Assembly: GCA_963930645.1 (NCBI GenBank) | Contig: OZ005649.1 | Location: 77,305,126-77,369,125, forward strand | Direction of reading: 5' to 3' | DNA from: Salticus scenicus | Lineage: Eukaryota > Arthropoda > Arachnida > Araneae > Salticidae | Length of the DNA stretch: 64,000 bases | Part shown: positions 31,788 through 42,920 of the stretch, one piece after another | Layout of the letters: the number at the start of each line of letters is the position of its first letter | Position numbering within the stretch: position 1 is the first letter of the stretch | The notes under the pieces: model-generated | What the model was told of the DNA's origin: nothing | What the model saw: the letters and a program-made list of their open reading frames with translations, nothing else | Databases searched by the model: none | Translations under genes and position numbers: made by a program

Positions 31788-32560
31788 GTTGGTTGGTTGG
31801 TTGGTTGATATATATTTGTTTCCTCGTTCATCACTTTTCATTTATTAAGATTAGCTTTTCAATTTCATCCTGGCCTTTTCATGTTTTTACCCAAATGCTA
31901 AGTTTCAAAAGTCTCGATAAAATTGAAACAGGTGTGTCTTCTCATTTTAAGTGAAACATGTCTATCTTAAATGTGGATCGCTAGGCCATTCAAGAGGCCT
32001 TCATGAAAATTAAAACCGGCTGGGTGTATCTATGACAAAACGTAGCAATTAGATGTTTGAACTGAGTCCATTATAACCTTTTACAGTATCCCTTTAAAAT
32101 TTGTCTAAGCTATAGTAGTCTTTCAAAAGTATCGTTTAAACGTGGATCGGCTATACAAGAGGCCATGATAAAATTGAGTCACGCTGAGCGTTGCCTGTAT
32201 CTGAAACATGTCAAAACGAAGACCTGGCAATTGAAAACGGGACATCGCTTAGCAGGCAAAATTTAAACGAGCTGGACCAAAAACGTAACCATTGAACTCT
32301 GGGCCATGCTTAGCAGTAGCAGCCCATATTGTAAAAATAATATTTACGAGATCTAATGACAAAACGTAGAAAGACAAATGAAAAGCTTAAAAAGTCCGTG
32401 CCAGTCTATAGCATCATTTTAAATGTTAATATTGAGCCATCCAAGAGGCCTTGATAGAACCGGCTGAGTGCTATCTGAAACAGGACAAATCTATAGGTAC
32501 GCTTGAAATCTGAAAGACGTAGAGAGTAGCAGCCCATATTGTAAAAAGAGAGTAGCAGCC
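31091..32560. repeat. long tandem unit 3 (left arm)
   Basis: Third unit, closest to the apex: inverted repeat (31,093-31,168; GGTT left, CCACGCCCACC right), promoter module with TATGTCTCGTAATG, CAGCGCCATCTAC near 31,547, minisatellite 31,573-31,710, inverted repeat 31,714-31,810, and shuffled non-coding DNA ending in a 24-base direct repeat (AGAGAGTAGCAGCCCATATT) at the apex. Confidence 0.75.
31714..31810. repeat. poly(A)-poly(T) inverted repeat, GGTT arms
   Basis: CAACCAACCTTG left and ACAGTTGGTTGGTTGGTTGA right, with a T tract of about 38 and an A tract of about 18. Confidence 0.75.
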
Positions 32561-32563
32561 CAT

Positions 32564-32713
32564 ATTGCCTGCCAACCTATTCGTTTCTATTTCGTAGTCT
32601 GCCTTCATCTCTTCGATTTCGAGTTTCAGATCCCTACATTGCCGCATGTAAGGATCTGAAACTCGAAATCGAAGAGATGAAGGCGAATAGAAACGAATAG
32701 GTTGGCAGGCAAT
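32564..32713. repeat. palindrome apex hairpin
   Basis: The two arms meet here: 32,564-32,639 pairs with 32,646-32,713, leaving the loop TGCCGC (32,640-32,645) inside TACAT/ATGTA. One C/A mismatch lies four bases outside the loop region, and the right side has lost 8 bases relative to the left (AGACTACGAA versus GA). The paired sequence is the 5' part of the coiled-coil gene, so that gene is present in opposite orientation on each side of the loop. Confidence 0.9.
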
Positions 32714-32728
32714 CTGAAATCCAGCGAT

Positions 32729-33166
32729 ATGGTAAAAGAAGCGTACAGACGCGAGCTGGAAACCAGCGAAAAGGAAAACGTACAATTGAAAGCTAGACTG
32801 GAAACCGTTGAAACTGAAAACGTACGATTGAAAGATAGACTGGAAACCGTTGAAAATGAAAACGTACGACTGAGAGTCAGGCTGGACACCCTCGAAGATG
32901 AAATCAAACGCTTGTGGGGAATAATATACAATTTACAAACTAAAGAAATTGACAGATTAGGTAAGGAAAATTACAACTTGAAAGCTGAAAATGCTAATTT
33001 GAAAGCTGAAAACGCTAATTTGAAAGCTGAAAACGAAAATTTGAAAGCTGAAAACGCTAATTTGAAAAAGGAAAACGCTAATTTGAAAAAGGAAAATGCA
33101 GATTTGAAAACTGAAAACGATAAGCTTAAAGCTCGAAAACGTAAGCTGAACAGTAAGCCAGGCTAA
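32729..33166 (+). CDS. coiled-coil protein at the palindrome apex
   Basis: From the first in-frame ATG (MVKEAYRREL) this is 145 aa of continuous coiled coil. It has ETVE-ENVRLK heptads, then about nine NLKAENA or NLKKENA heptads with Leu and Asn at alternating core positions, and a basic end (KLKARKRKLNSKPG). The frame is open upstream to 32,702 and once continued into the apex (DLKLEIEEMK), but an 8-base loss at about 32,682 shifts that part out of frame, so the native N-terminus is damaged. The mirror head remains on the minus strand left of the loop. It is the only gene present in one arm alone. It is related in style to the gene at 62,511; a scaffold or dimerisation role is a guess. Confidence 0.7.
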   Translation: MVKEAYRRELETSEKENVQLKARLETVETENVRLKDRLETVENENVRLRVRLDTLEDEIKRLWGIIYNLQTKEIDRLGKENYNLKAENANLKAENANLKAENENLKAENANLKKENANLKKENADLKTENDKLKARKRKLNSKPG

Positions 33167-33817
33167 ATTTATAGATTGATTCGTTCAATGATAAAAGACA
33201 CATCAAAATTGAGTCGTTCATTTTTGTGAGTCGATACACTAAACCCTTACAATAGCCTCATCTTTCAGAAGCGTGGTTTCAGACTAAATTCTAGCCAATT
33301 TTATAAAAAATTAGTACAGACTTATAAAAATAAACGTCCAATTTCTTATAACTTAATACGGCTCAAGAATGCGGCTCAGAAGTGTAAATAAACTATCCTA
33401 TACTATGTAACTCATATTCTTAATAATATTATCGTCTACCAGATATGGTTTAAAAGAATTTCATTTGGGCTCCGCTAATATTTTTTACCAATAACCAAAC
33501 TCAGGTCAGCTAAGATTTCAAGCTAAAAAATACTACTTGGTTTAGGGAGAGACAATTTGAGTTCTTCTTTTTAGCACCGAAATTAATCTCTGTTATATCA
33601 CTTTTTGATCCGATGATATTTACTAGTCACGTGACCACACCCACTCTTGAAATAAAACCAACCAACCAACCTTGAAAAAAAAAAAAAAAAATTTTTTTTT
33701 ATTTTTATTTTTTTTTTAAAGGTTGGTTGGTTGGTTCATTTCAGGAGTGGGTGTGGTCACGTGACTTTGAAACTTAACCCTTCCTACATATCCACTTTTG
33801 AATTTTATAATTTTAAA
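33167..33817. other. sequence present only beside the apex on the right
   Basis: Non-coding sequence lacking a mirror. It holds an A-T inverted repeat (33,655-33,740) flanked on both sides by GTCACGTGAC, a perfect E-box palindrome at 33,628-33,637 and 33,756-33,765. Confidence 0.6.
33620..33775. repeat. A-T inverted repeat bounded by E-box palindromes
   Basis: From the outside in: GTCACGTGACCACACCCAC, CTTGAAAT, CCAACCAACCAACCTTG, A tract, interrupted T tract, then the complement. The arms are about 50 bases, the longest in the window. Confidence 0.78.
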
Positions 33818-35262
33818 TTTTTACAATATGGGCGGCTACTCTCTACGTCTTTCAGATTTCAAGCGTACCTATAGATTTGTCCTGTTTCAGATAGCACTCA
33901 GCCGGTTCTATCAAGGCCTCTTGGATGGCTCAATATTAACATTTAAAATGATGCTATAGACTGGCACGGACTTTTTAAGCTTTTCATTTGTCTTTCTACG
34001 TTTTGTCATTAGATCTCGTAAATATTATTTTTACAATATGGGCTGCTACTGCTAAGCATGGCCCAGAGTTCAATGGTTACGTTTTTGGTCCAGCTCGTTT
34101 AAATTTTGCCTGCTAAGCGATGTCCCGTTTTCAATTGCCAGGTCTTCGTTTTGACATGTTTCAGATACAGGCAACGCTCAGCGTGACTCAATTTTATCAT
34201 GGCCTCTTGTATAGCCGATCCACGTTTAAACGATACTTTTGAAAGACTACTATAGCTTAGACAAATTTTAAAGGGATACTGTAAAAGGTTATAATGGACT
34301 CAGTTCAAACATCTAATTGCTACGTTTTGTCATAGATACACCCAGCCGGTTTTAATTTTCATGAAGGCCTCTTGAATGGCCTAGCGATCCACATTTAAGA
34401 TAGACATGTTTCACTTAAAATGAGAAGACACACCTGTTTCAATTTTATCGAGACTTTTGAAACTTAGCATTTGGGTAAAAACATGAAAAGGCCAGGATGA
34501 AATTGAAAAGCTAATCTTAATAAATGAAAAGTGATGAACGAGGAAACAAATATATATCAACCAACCAACCAACCAACTGTTAAAAAAAAAAAAAAAAAAA
34601 AAAAAATTTTTTTTTTTTTTTCAAGGTTGGTTGGTTGTTTTCTAAAGTTATATTTCTAAAGTTATATTTCTCAGTTGACTGCTACAGTCATATTTCTAAA
34701 GTTATATTTCTAAAGTTATATTTCTCAGTTGGCTGCTACAGTTATATTTCTAAGTTGGCTGCTAAAGCTATATTTCTTTAGCCAATCATTGTAGATGGCG
34801 CTGCAGTCTATATATATAGTATATATATAGTATATCTATTAGGGTGGGTGGGAGTGGAATTTATTTCTTCTACTGTACGGTCATGCATAAACTAGCTCCT
34901 GATGTCTAAACCCATTTCCTTTAAAACAGGATGGGATAGCGATATTTATACATTATTGGCTTTGAAAACAAGACTTTTGTCTGACAAATGACTGCAGGTT
35001 TTCATGAAATCAGAATAGATCATAGACTTTTATAGAAAAATCTAACTCTCTAGTGTTCATCAATGTACATCTTGCTGAAAACACATTACGAGACATAGTG
35101 ACGAGACGACCATTGCTGGCAAATGTCGAGACACAATGAGGGTGTAGTCACGTTAGCCATATTATATATAGACAAGCTTCAAGGGTGGGCGTGGCACCTG
35201 AAAAAAAAAAAAAAAAAAAAAATTTTTTTTTTTTTTTTTTCCAAGGTTGGTTGGTTGGTTCA
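33818..35262. repeat. long tandem unit 3 (right arm mirror)
   Basis: Reverse complement of 31,091-32,545: A-T inverted repeat at 34,555-34,638, minisatellite 34,645-34,780, TAGATGGCGCTGCAGTC at 34,792, GGGTGGGTGGGAGTGG at about 34,842, and the promoter module ending at the inverted repeat 35,183-35,262. Confidence 0.75.
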
Positions 35263-36681
35263 TTTCAAGTTTGTTGGTTAGTTAGTTTGTTGGTCATGTG
35301 ACTTTGAAACTTAACCCTTTCTACATATCCACTTTTGAATTTTATAATTTTAAATTTTTACAATATGGGCTGCTACTCTCTACGTCTTTCAGATTTCACC
35401 TATAGATTTGTTCAGTAAGCCGATTCTATCAAGGCCTCTTGGATGGCTCAATGGTTTCTTTTAAAATGATGCCATAGACTAGTATTTGGACCCAGGGCCG
35501 CTACTTTTAAGCTTTTCATTTGTCTTTCTACGCTATTCCTTTTGTCATTAGATCTCGTAAATATTATTTTTACAGTATGGGCTGCTACTGCTAAGCTGGC
35601 CCAGCATTTACAATTCAATGGTTACGTTTATAGCCCAGCTCGTTTAAATTTTGCCTGCTAAGAGATGCCCCGTTTTCAATTGCCAGGTCTTCGTTTTGAC
35701 CTGTTTCAGATACAGGACTCAGTTTTATCATGACTTCTTGCATAGCTGATCCACGTTTAAACGATACTTTTGAACAGACTACTATAGCTTAGACAAATTT
35801 TAAGGTCAGATTTCAAACATCTAATTGCTACGTTTTGTCATAGATACACCCAGCCGGTTTTAATTTTCATGAAGGCCTCTTGGATGGCCAAGCGATCCAC
35901 ATTTAAGATAGACATGTTTCATTTAAAATGAGAAGACACACCTGTTTCAAGTTTATCGAGACTTTTGAAACTAAGCATTTGGGTAAAAACATGAAAAGGC
36001 CAGGATGAAATTGAAAAGCTAATCTTAATAAATGAAAAGTGATGAACGAGGAAACAAATATATATCAACCAACCAACCAACCAACTGTAAAAAAAAAAAA
36101 AATATTTTTTTTTTTTTCAAGGTTGGTTGGTTGGTTTCTAAAGTTATATTTCTCAGTTGACTGCTACAGTTATATTTCTAAAGTTATATTTCAAAAAGTT
36201 ATATTTCTCAGTTGGCTGCTACAGTTATATTTCTAAGTTTGCTGCTAAAGCTATATTTCTTTAGCCAATCATTGTAGATGGCGCTGCAGTCTATATATAT
36301 AGTATATATATAGTATATCTATTAGGGTGGGTGGGAGTGGAATTTATTTCTTCTACTGTAAGGTCATGCATAAACTAGCTCCTGATGTCTAAACCCATTA
36401 CCTTTAAAACAGGATGGGATAGCGATATTTATACATTATTGGCTTTCAAAACAAGACTTTTGTCTGACAAATGACTGTAGGTTTTCATGAAATCAGAATA
36501 GATCATAGGCTTTTATAGAAAAATCTAACTCTAGTGTTCATCAATGTACATCTTGCTGAAAACACATTACGAGACATAGTGACTAGACGACCGTTGCTGG
36601 CAAATGTCGAGACACAATGAGGGTGTAGTCACGTTAGCCATATTATATATAGACAAGCTTCAAGGGTGGGCGTGGCACCTG

Positions 36682-36713
<32 letters not shown>

Positions 36714-36748
36714 TTTTTTTTTTTTTCAAGGTTGGTTGGTTGGTTCAT
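35263..36748. repeat. long tandem unit 2 (right arm mirror)
   Basis: Reverse complement of 29,584-31,090, with A-T inverted repeats at 36,063-36,137 and 36,663-36,748. The A-T tracts are shorter here (A 12, T 13 at 36,088-36,117) than in the left arm. Confidence 0.75.
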
Positions 36749-38020
36749 TTCAAGTTTGTTGGTTAGTTAGTTTGTTGGTCATGTGACTTTGAAACTTAAC
36801 CCTTCCTACATATCCACTTTTGAATTTTATAATTTTAAATTTTTACAATATGGGCTGCTACTCTCTACGTCTTTCAGATTTCACCTATAGATTTGTTCAG
36901 TAAGCCGATTCTATCAAGGCCTCTTGGATGGCTCAATGGTTTCATTTAAAATGATGCTATAGACTGGCACGGACTTTTTAAGCTTTTCATTTGTCTTTCT
37001 ACGCTTTCTCATTGTATCTCGTAAATATTATGTTTACAATGTGGGCTGCTACTGCTAAGCATGGCCCAGCATTTACAATTCAATGGTTACGTTTATGGTC
37101 CAGCTCGTTTAAATTTTAAATTTTTCCTGCTAAGCGATGCCCCGTTTTCAATTGCCAGGTCTTCGTTTTGACCTGTTTCAGATACAGGACTCAGTTTTAT
37201 CATGACCTCTTGCATAGCTGATCCACGTTTAAACGATTCTTTTGAACAGACTACTATAGCTTAGACAAATTTTAAAGGGAAACTGTAAAAGGTTATGGAC
37301 TCAGTTCAAACATCTAATTGCTACGTTTTGTCATGGAGCCGGTTTTAATTTTCATGAAGGCTTCTTGAATGGCCAAGCGATCCACATTTAAGATAGACAT
37401 GATCAAAATTAACATGTTTCATTCTCGTTGATGAAGTTGGCTGCTAAAGCTATATTTCTCAGTTGGCTGCTAAAGCTATATTTCTCAGTTGGCTGCTAAA
37501 GCTATAGTTCTCAGTTGGTTTCTAAAGCTATATTTCTCAGTTGGCTTCTAAAGCTATATTTCTCAGTTGGCTTCTAAAGCTATATTTCTTTAGCCAATTA
37601 TAGTAGATGGCGCTGTAGTCTATATATATAGTATATATATAGTATATCTATTAGGGTGGGTGGGAGTGGAATTTATTTCTTCTACTGTAAGGTCATGCAT
37701 AAACTAGCTCCTGATGTCTAAACCCATTTCCTTTAAAACAGGATGGGATAGCGATATTTATACATTATTGGCTTTGAAAACAAGACTTTTGTCTGACAAA
37801 TGACAAGATACTGCAGGTTTTCATGAAATCAGAATAGATCATAGGCTTTTATAGAAAAATCTAACTCTCTAGTGTCCATCAATGTACATCTTGCTGAAAA
37901 TCCATTACGAGACATAGTGACTAGACGACCGTTGCTGGCAAATGTCGAGACACAATGAGGGTGTAGTCACGTTAGCCATATTATATATAGACAAGATTAT
38001 CAACCAACCAACCAACTGTG

Positions 38021-38051
<31 letters not shown>

Positions 38052-38083
38052 TTTTTTTATGTGACCTTGAAACTTGACTGGCT
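36749..38083. repeat. long tandem unit 1 (right arm mirror)
   Basis: Reverse complement of 28,249-29,583, with minisatellite 37,435-37,590, TAGATGGCGCTGTAGTC near 37,605 and the A-T inverted repeat at 38,000-38,083. Confidence 0.75.
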
Positions 38084-38379
38084 ATATTTTCAAGGTCATC
38101 TTGCTTAAATTAACTTTATATAAGCAGCTTGAATAATTTCAATCCAGCATAATTTTTTTAGATTGCTACATGACGGCTGTTTAATTTTTGGTCTCCAGTT
38201 ATATCGTATTTGTATGGCTGTTGTCCACTTTGCAAAGGCAAGTTTTAATTTTAGCTAAAGACTATCAGAGGTCTGATAAACATAAAATGAATGCCTGGCT
38301 TTGTTGTGCAATGGCATAATCAAATTTGGTAGAAGCGTAAAACCAAACCCGGTAAGTTTCAAATGTCTTAAGAGAAAAG

Positions 38380-38700
38380 ATATAGAATTAAAATTTTAAA
38401 CTCAGATCTCTTAAATTTAGCTATCGAGTCTGTATATTTTACCAAGATACATATTTATCTTATAGAGAAGCCCTTAAAAATTAGAATAGGTACAATATTG
38501 GTACTCTATCTCTAGCTTAGTCATTAAAATTTTTAAATTTTACAGAAAAAATGTAAATTTTAAACGAAAAAATTAAAATTTTAAACTCAGATCCCTTAAA
38601 TTTATCTATAGAGTCTGTATATTTTATCAAGATACAAAATTATATTATAGCTAAGCCATATCCCTTCAAATTAGAATAGGTACAATATTGGTACTCTATC
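38380..38700. repeat. direct repeats of the AT-rich block (right mirror)
   Basis: Mirror of 27,655-27,960. CCAATATTG-type ends (ACAATATTGGTACTCTATCT) close each unit. Confidence 0.6.
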
Positions 38701-38991
38701 TCATGGTCGTTAGGACCGGTCCGAATGTTCTTTCAAAGATGCGGGTGGGAATCATTTTTATATCGCTGCCGAGCGATTATAAGCTAGTATTGGCTACATT
38801 GGCTCTTTAACGAACCAAACTCTTAGATCAGAGATATTTAAGCTGGCTTATCAAGGTCCCAATGGAGTTTATTAGTGGCGCATCCAAATTAAACATTTAA
38901 CAGAAATAATATTGAATTGGGTGCTGCCCGTGTCCAAAAATTTCAAGTTTTGTGAAGAACCCACTGAGTGCATCTGATCAACGGTAGAAAG

Positions 38992-39219
38992 ATGTATTTT
39001 AAGCTTGGCAAACAAACTGAACTAAATTATAAGATATTTGGCATCGTGAAAAACGTGCAGGTTGTAGCAAGCCTGTTGCGAGACAAGCCGAAACTCGAAA
39101 TCAGCGAGATGAAACTCTTTACGAGACCTATAATTGAGTATGAAATAAAATATTTTTTTTATCTGTATTTAAACATGCAGGCATTTCCGCGAAGCGGAAA
39201 TGTCTGCATGTATTTCTAA
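38992..39219 (+). CDS. small ORF, unrecognised (right)
   Basis: Mirror of the ORF at 27,108-27,341 and the same for the first 54 or so residues (MYFKLGKQTEL to TRPIIEYE). The reading then enters hairpin family 2, and its end differs because the hairpin's 3' half is shortened in this arm. Confidence 0.3.
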   Translation: MYFKLGKQTELNYKIFGIVKNVQVVASLLRDKPKLEISEMKLFTRPIIEYEIKYFFYLYLNMQAFPRSGNVCMYF

Positions 39220-39235
39220 TATTTTATTTAGTTTA
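39141..39235. repeat. second hairpin family, member 3
   Basis: Core GCAGGCATTTCCGCGAAGCG with one mismatch; the 3' outer arm has lost AAATACAGAT, so only the core is paired. Confidence 0.7.
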
Positions 39236-39550
39236 TTTTATTATATTCTATAAAACCCATGATATCATTGTGATTTCATGAAAACGTACATCTTGCTTAA
39301 AATACATTACGAGGCATAGTGACTAGACGACCGTTGCTGGCAAATGTCGAGACACACTGAGGTTATGTCTACATGAGGTAATGTCTGCATGTATTTCTAA
39401 TATTTTATTTAGTTTATTTTATTATATTCTATAAAACCCATGATATCATTGTGATTTCATGAAAACGTACATCTTGCTTAAAATACATTACGAGGCATAG
39501 TGACTAGACGACCGTTGCTGGCAAATGTCGAGACACACTGAGGTTATGGT
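39201..39550. repeat. direct duplication of about 180 bp, right arm only
   Basis: TGTCTGCATGTATTTCTAAT starts at 39,201 and again at 39,382; both copies run through CATTACGAGGCATAGTGACT to the CACACTGAGGTTATG end. The left arm has one copy. Confidence 0.85.
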
Positions 39551-39576
39551 TATGTTAGCCATATTAAATATAGACA

Positions 39577-39690
39577 AGCTTCAAGGTCACACGAAACAAG
39601 CTTCAAGGTCACAAAAAAAAAAAAAAAAAAATTTTTTTTTTTTTTTTCGTGTGACCTTGAAGGTTGTTTCATGTGACCTTGAAACTTGAT
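39577..39690. repeat. A-T inverted repeat with TCAAGGTCA arms (right)
   Basis: Two CTTCAAGGTCACA copies on the left and GTGACCTTGAAGG plus GTGACCTTGAAAC on the right: four half-sites around one A-T core. Confidence 0.8.
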
Positions 39691-40379
39691 TGTCTATGTA
39701 TAATTATTTATTTGTCCCTTCCTTAATCTGTAGTCCATTTGGTTAATACTATTTTCCTAATTACGTTTCATTTGTTATATTTCATTAGTCATGCTACTCA
39801 ACGAATGGTTAATACTATTTGCATAATTACATTTGACAGCGTCCATTGCTACATTTGTCGTGACAACTCTCAGCAATATGAATTTCATAGAGACCTCTTG
39901 TTAAAATTTTCTCTCTACGCAACAATGTTTATATTAGCCAGTTTGAATTTTTACGCCTGCTGTCCGTTTTCAAGAGTCCTGCTAAGCGATATGTCTTCAT
40001 TTTGACATGACAAATAAAACCTGTTTCAGATTCACTTGACTCAATTTTATCATAGCCTCTTGCATAGCTGAAGCCAGATTCATGTTAAACGATACCTTTG
40101 AACGGTCAAAATCGAAAGACTGCCTGATAAATACTATATCTGATAAATTTTATAACTTATTTTTTTACAATATTGGTAGCATTTAAAAAACTGGGCCATC
40201 GTCAAGATAAGCTTATCAAATCTGATAAAATTTTATAAGTTATTTTTTTACAATACCAATGTTGGTAGCAACATTTTACGGACCCGACTGAACTTGGCAA
40301 TTTGCTACAGTTGGTCAGGCAGAATTGAAAAATCTCTTTTGAAAGTTTTCCTGGCAATTTGAAAATTCAATTTCCAAAA

Positions 40380-41045
40380 GTGAAACCCCCGTGAATAGGA
40401 ATGTCATCTACATTTGACCTGGATAAAATGTCAAAATTAAATTTATCATTAAAATTTACTAAACCTTTCCAACGAAACCCTAAATCTTTTCCCCAATTTA
40501 TTATAACTTTTGTCTTTATTCCATTTCCTTGAAAATTGAAGCCAGATAACGAACTTACATTTTGACTCAAGATAATATTGAACTTAAAATTTAAAATTAA
40601 ATATTACTAAACCTTTCCAACGAAACCCTAAAGGTTTTACCAATTTACTTTTAACTTTTGTATTTCTTCCATTCTATTGTATCTTTTAACCCTCCATTGG
40701 CTGATAATATTTTACGCCACGCTATGGTATTGACCTCGATAAAATGTCAACATTAAATTTAACATTAAAATTTACTAAACCTTTCCAACGAAACCCTAAA
40801 TCTTTCCCCCAATTTATTATAACTTTTGTCTTTATTCCATTTCATTGAAGCCAGATAACGAACTTACATTTTGACTCAAGATAATATTGAGCTTAAAATT
40901 TAAAATTAAATATTACTAAACCTTTCCAACGAAACCCTAAAGGTTTTACCAATTTATTTTTAACTTTTGTATTTCTTCCATTCTATTGTATCTTTTAACC
41001 CTCCATTGACTGATAATATTTTACGCCACGCTATGGTATCGTTTA
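40380..41045. repeat. tandem duplication of 309 bp (right mirror)
   Basis: Mirror of 25,440-26,115; the two GCCACGCTATGGTAT ends are at about 40,717 and 41,022. Confidence 0.75.
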
Positions 41046-41454
41046 ACGTGACCCTCTATGGTATCTTTTAAGATGACTCACAATAGATTTTGAACGTTTC
41101 TCAGCGCTACGGTATCTGTTAACTCGACTCCCTTGCATTGAATTCAATTTAGCTTGTCGCTCAAACGTGGATCAGCTATGCAAGAGGCCATGATAAAATT
41201 GAGTCAGGTGCCATGTTAAAACGAAGACATATCGCTTAGCAAGAACCTTGAAAACGAAGACATATCGCTTAGCACGTAAAAATTTAAAATGGAGATAAAA
41301 TTGAAACGGGCTGAGGGTTATCTGAAACAGGAGCTGGGCCATAAAACTTTAAATGTAATTTTGAAAATAGAAAGATAAAACGCGTGGACTTTGAAAAAAA
41401 TTTCACAGTCAGTTTGAAATGGCCAACTTTAAAAAAAAAAAGAAAGGTACGTTA

Positions 41455-41570
41455 GCAATAGATGAGCCACGCTCAAGGTCACATAAAAAAAAAAAAAAAA
41501 AAAAAAAAAATCTTTGAAATTTTTTTTTTTTTTTTGTGACCTTGAAGCTTGACTCGTGTGACCTTGACGG
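41455..41570. repeat. A-T inverted repeat with TCAAGGTCA arms (right)
   Basis: CTCAAGGTCACAT left; GTGACCTTGAAGCTTGACTC and GTGACCTTGACGG right. The T tract is about half as long as in the left arm. Confidence 0.75.
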
Positions 41571-42170
41571 GTTATATAACTTTCAGATTTCAAGCGTACA
41601 TATCAATTTGTCGTGATACCTGTTTCAGGATAGCACTCAGCCGGTTTCAATTTTCATGAGGGTTTCTTGGATGGCCAAGTGATCCACGTTTAAGACGATC
41701 AATATTAACAGGTTTCATTTAAAATGAGAAGGCCCTAGCATTTGGATTGAATAATGTTTCAGATACACCTGTTTCAATTTTATAGCATCTGGACAAAACT
41801 CGAAAAAGATCAGGATTAAATTGAAAAGCTAATCTTGATACTAATTTCCTAATTACGTTTCAATTTTCATTTGTCATGCTACTCAACGAATGGTTAATAC
41901 TATTTTCATAATTACATTTAAATTTTCCAGCGTTCATTGCTACATTTGTCGTGACAACTCTCAGCAATTTAAATTTTATAGAGACCTCTAGTTAAATTTT
42001 TACGGATTCTCTCTACGCAACAATTGTTTCAGGTTTTGATTAGTTTGTTTCGGGATGCACTCAGCTTGACTCATGAAGACTTCTTGGATGGCCAAGCGAT
42101 CCAAGTTTAAGATCGACACGACGACTGTGCCACGATCAAAATTAACAGGTTTCATTTAAAATGGGAAGAT

Positions 42171-42248
42171 CTAGCATTTGGACACGATTGGATGGAATCC
42201 TGTTTCAGATACAGGTTCAAATTTATCATATTTGTCATTACGAGACAT
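42171..42248 (-). CDS. mini-ORF starting MSRND (right)
   Basis: Mirror of 24,208-24,285, unchanged in sequence through the start region and stop. The same reservations apply: it is probably a truncated gene head. Confidence 0.3.
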   Translation of the reverse strand: MSRNDKYDKFEPVSETGFHPIVSKC

Positions 42249-42329
42249 AATGACTAGACAACCGTTGCGGACAAATGTTGAGAGACAATGAGAGTGTGGA
42301 GGCAAATAGATAATTATATATAGCCAGTC

Positions 42330-42412
42330 AAACCAACCAACCAACCAACCTTGAAAAAAAAAAAAAAAAAAAAAAATTTTTTTTTTTTTTTCAAGGTTGG
42401 TTGGTTGGTTGA
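42330..42412. repeat. poly(A)-poly(T) inverted repeat, GGTT arms (right)
   Basis: CCAACCAACCAACCAACCTTG and its complement one GGTT shorter on the other side. Confidence 0.8.
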
Positions 42413-42811
42413 TATATATATCTTTTCCTCGTTCATCAAGATTCGCTTTTCAATTGTCATGACCAAACGATTGGTTACTAAAGTTTTTTTGGATCTCTAT
42501 CATTGGATCTCGTTAAAACTATTTTCATAATTACGTTTAAATTTTTACAATATGAGCTGCTAATCTCTACGCGTTCAGTTTTTCTGGCTCAGCATCTCAA
42601 TTTAAAAGCTACATTTGTCCCGTTTCAATTTTATCGAGGTTAAATTTTTATGGATAATGTTGGCTGTCCCGTTTGCAGGTCCAATCGATAGGATGGCATA
42701 GCTGAAGCCGCTTTAAGCGATTCTTTTGAACGGCTTAGACAATTTTCATTTGTCTACTCATAAAATTTATAAGTTATTTTTTTTACAAATCCAATATTGG
42801 TAGGAGATAGA

Positions 42812-42908
42812 TTTAAAAAAAATGGGTCAAACGAGGCTTCCATCGTCAAGATAAGTCATAATGACAAATCTGACATGAGGAAGCCTCGTTTGACCCAAAT
42901 TTTTTAAA
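42812..42908 (-). terminator. 3' hairpin after the 446-aa gene (right)
   Basis: Mirror of 23,544-23,640; both 30-base arms are unchanged and CCAATATTGG is retained at 42,791. Confidence 0.88.
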
Positions 42909-42920
42909 TTTTTAATATTT

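Larger units (their letters stand above)
13959..32639. repeat. giant palindrome, left arm
   Basis: The whole stretch is repeated in reverse complement at 32,646-52,285. Gene by gene the copies pair: 15104-15649 with 50608-51153, 16016-16561 with 49696-50241, 17449-17979 with 48100-48630, 20560-21324 with 45125-45913, and 22191-23531 with 42921-44261. The arm is shorter than its partner because about 1.1 kb next to the apex (the coiled-coil gene body and its 3' flank) is missing. It starts with CAGTCGCCAG immediately after the MITE. Confidence 0.95.
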
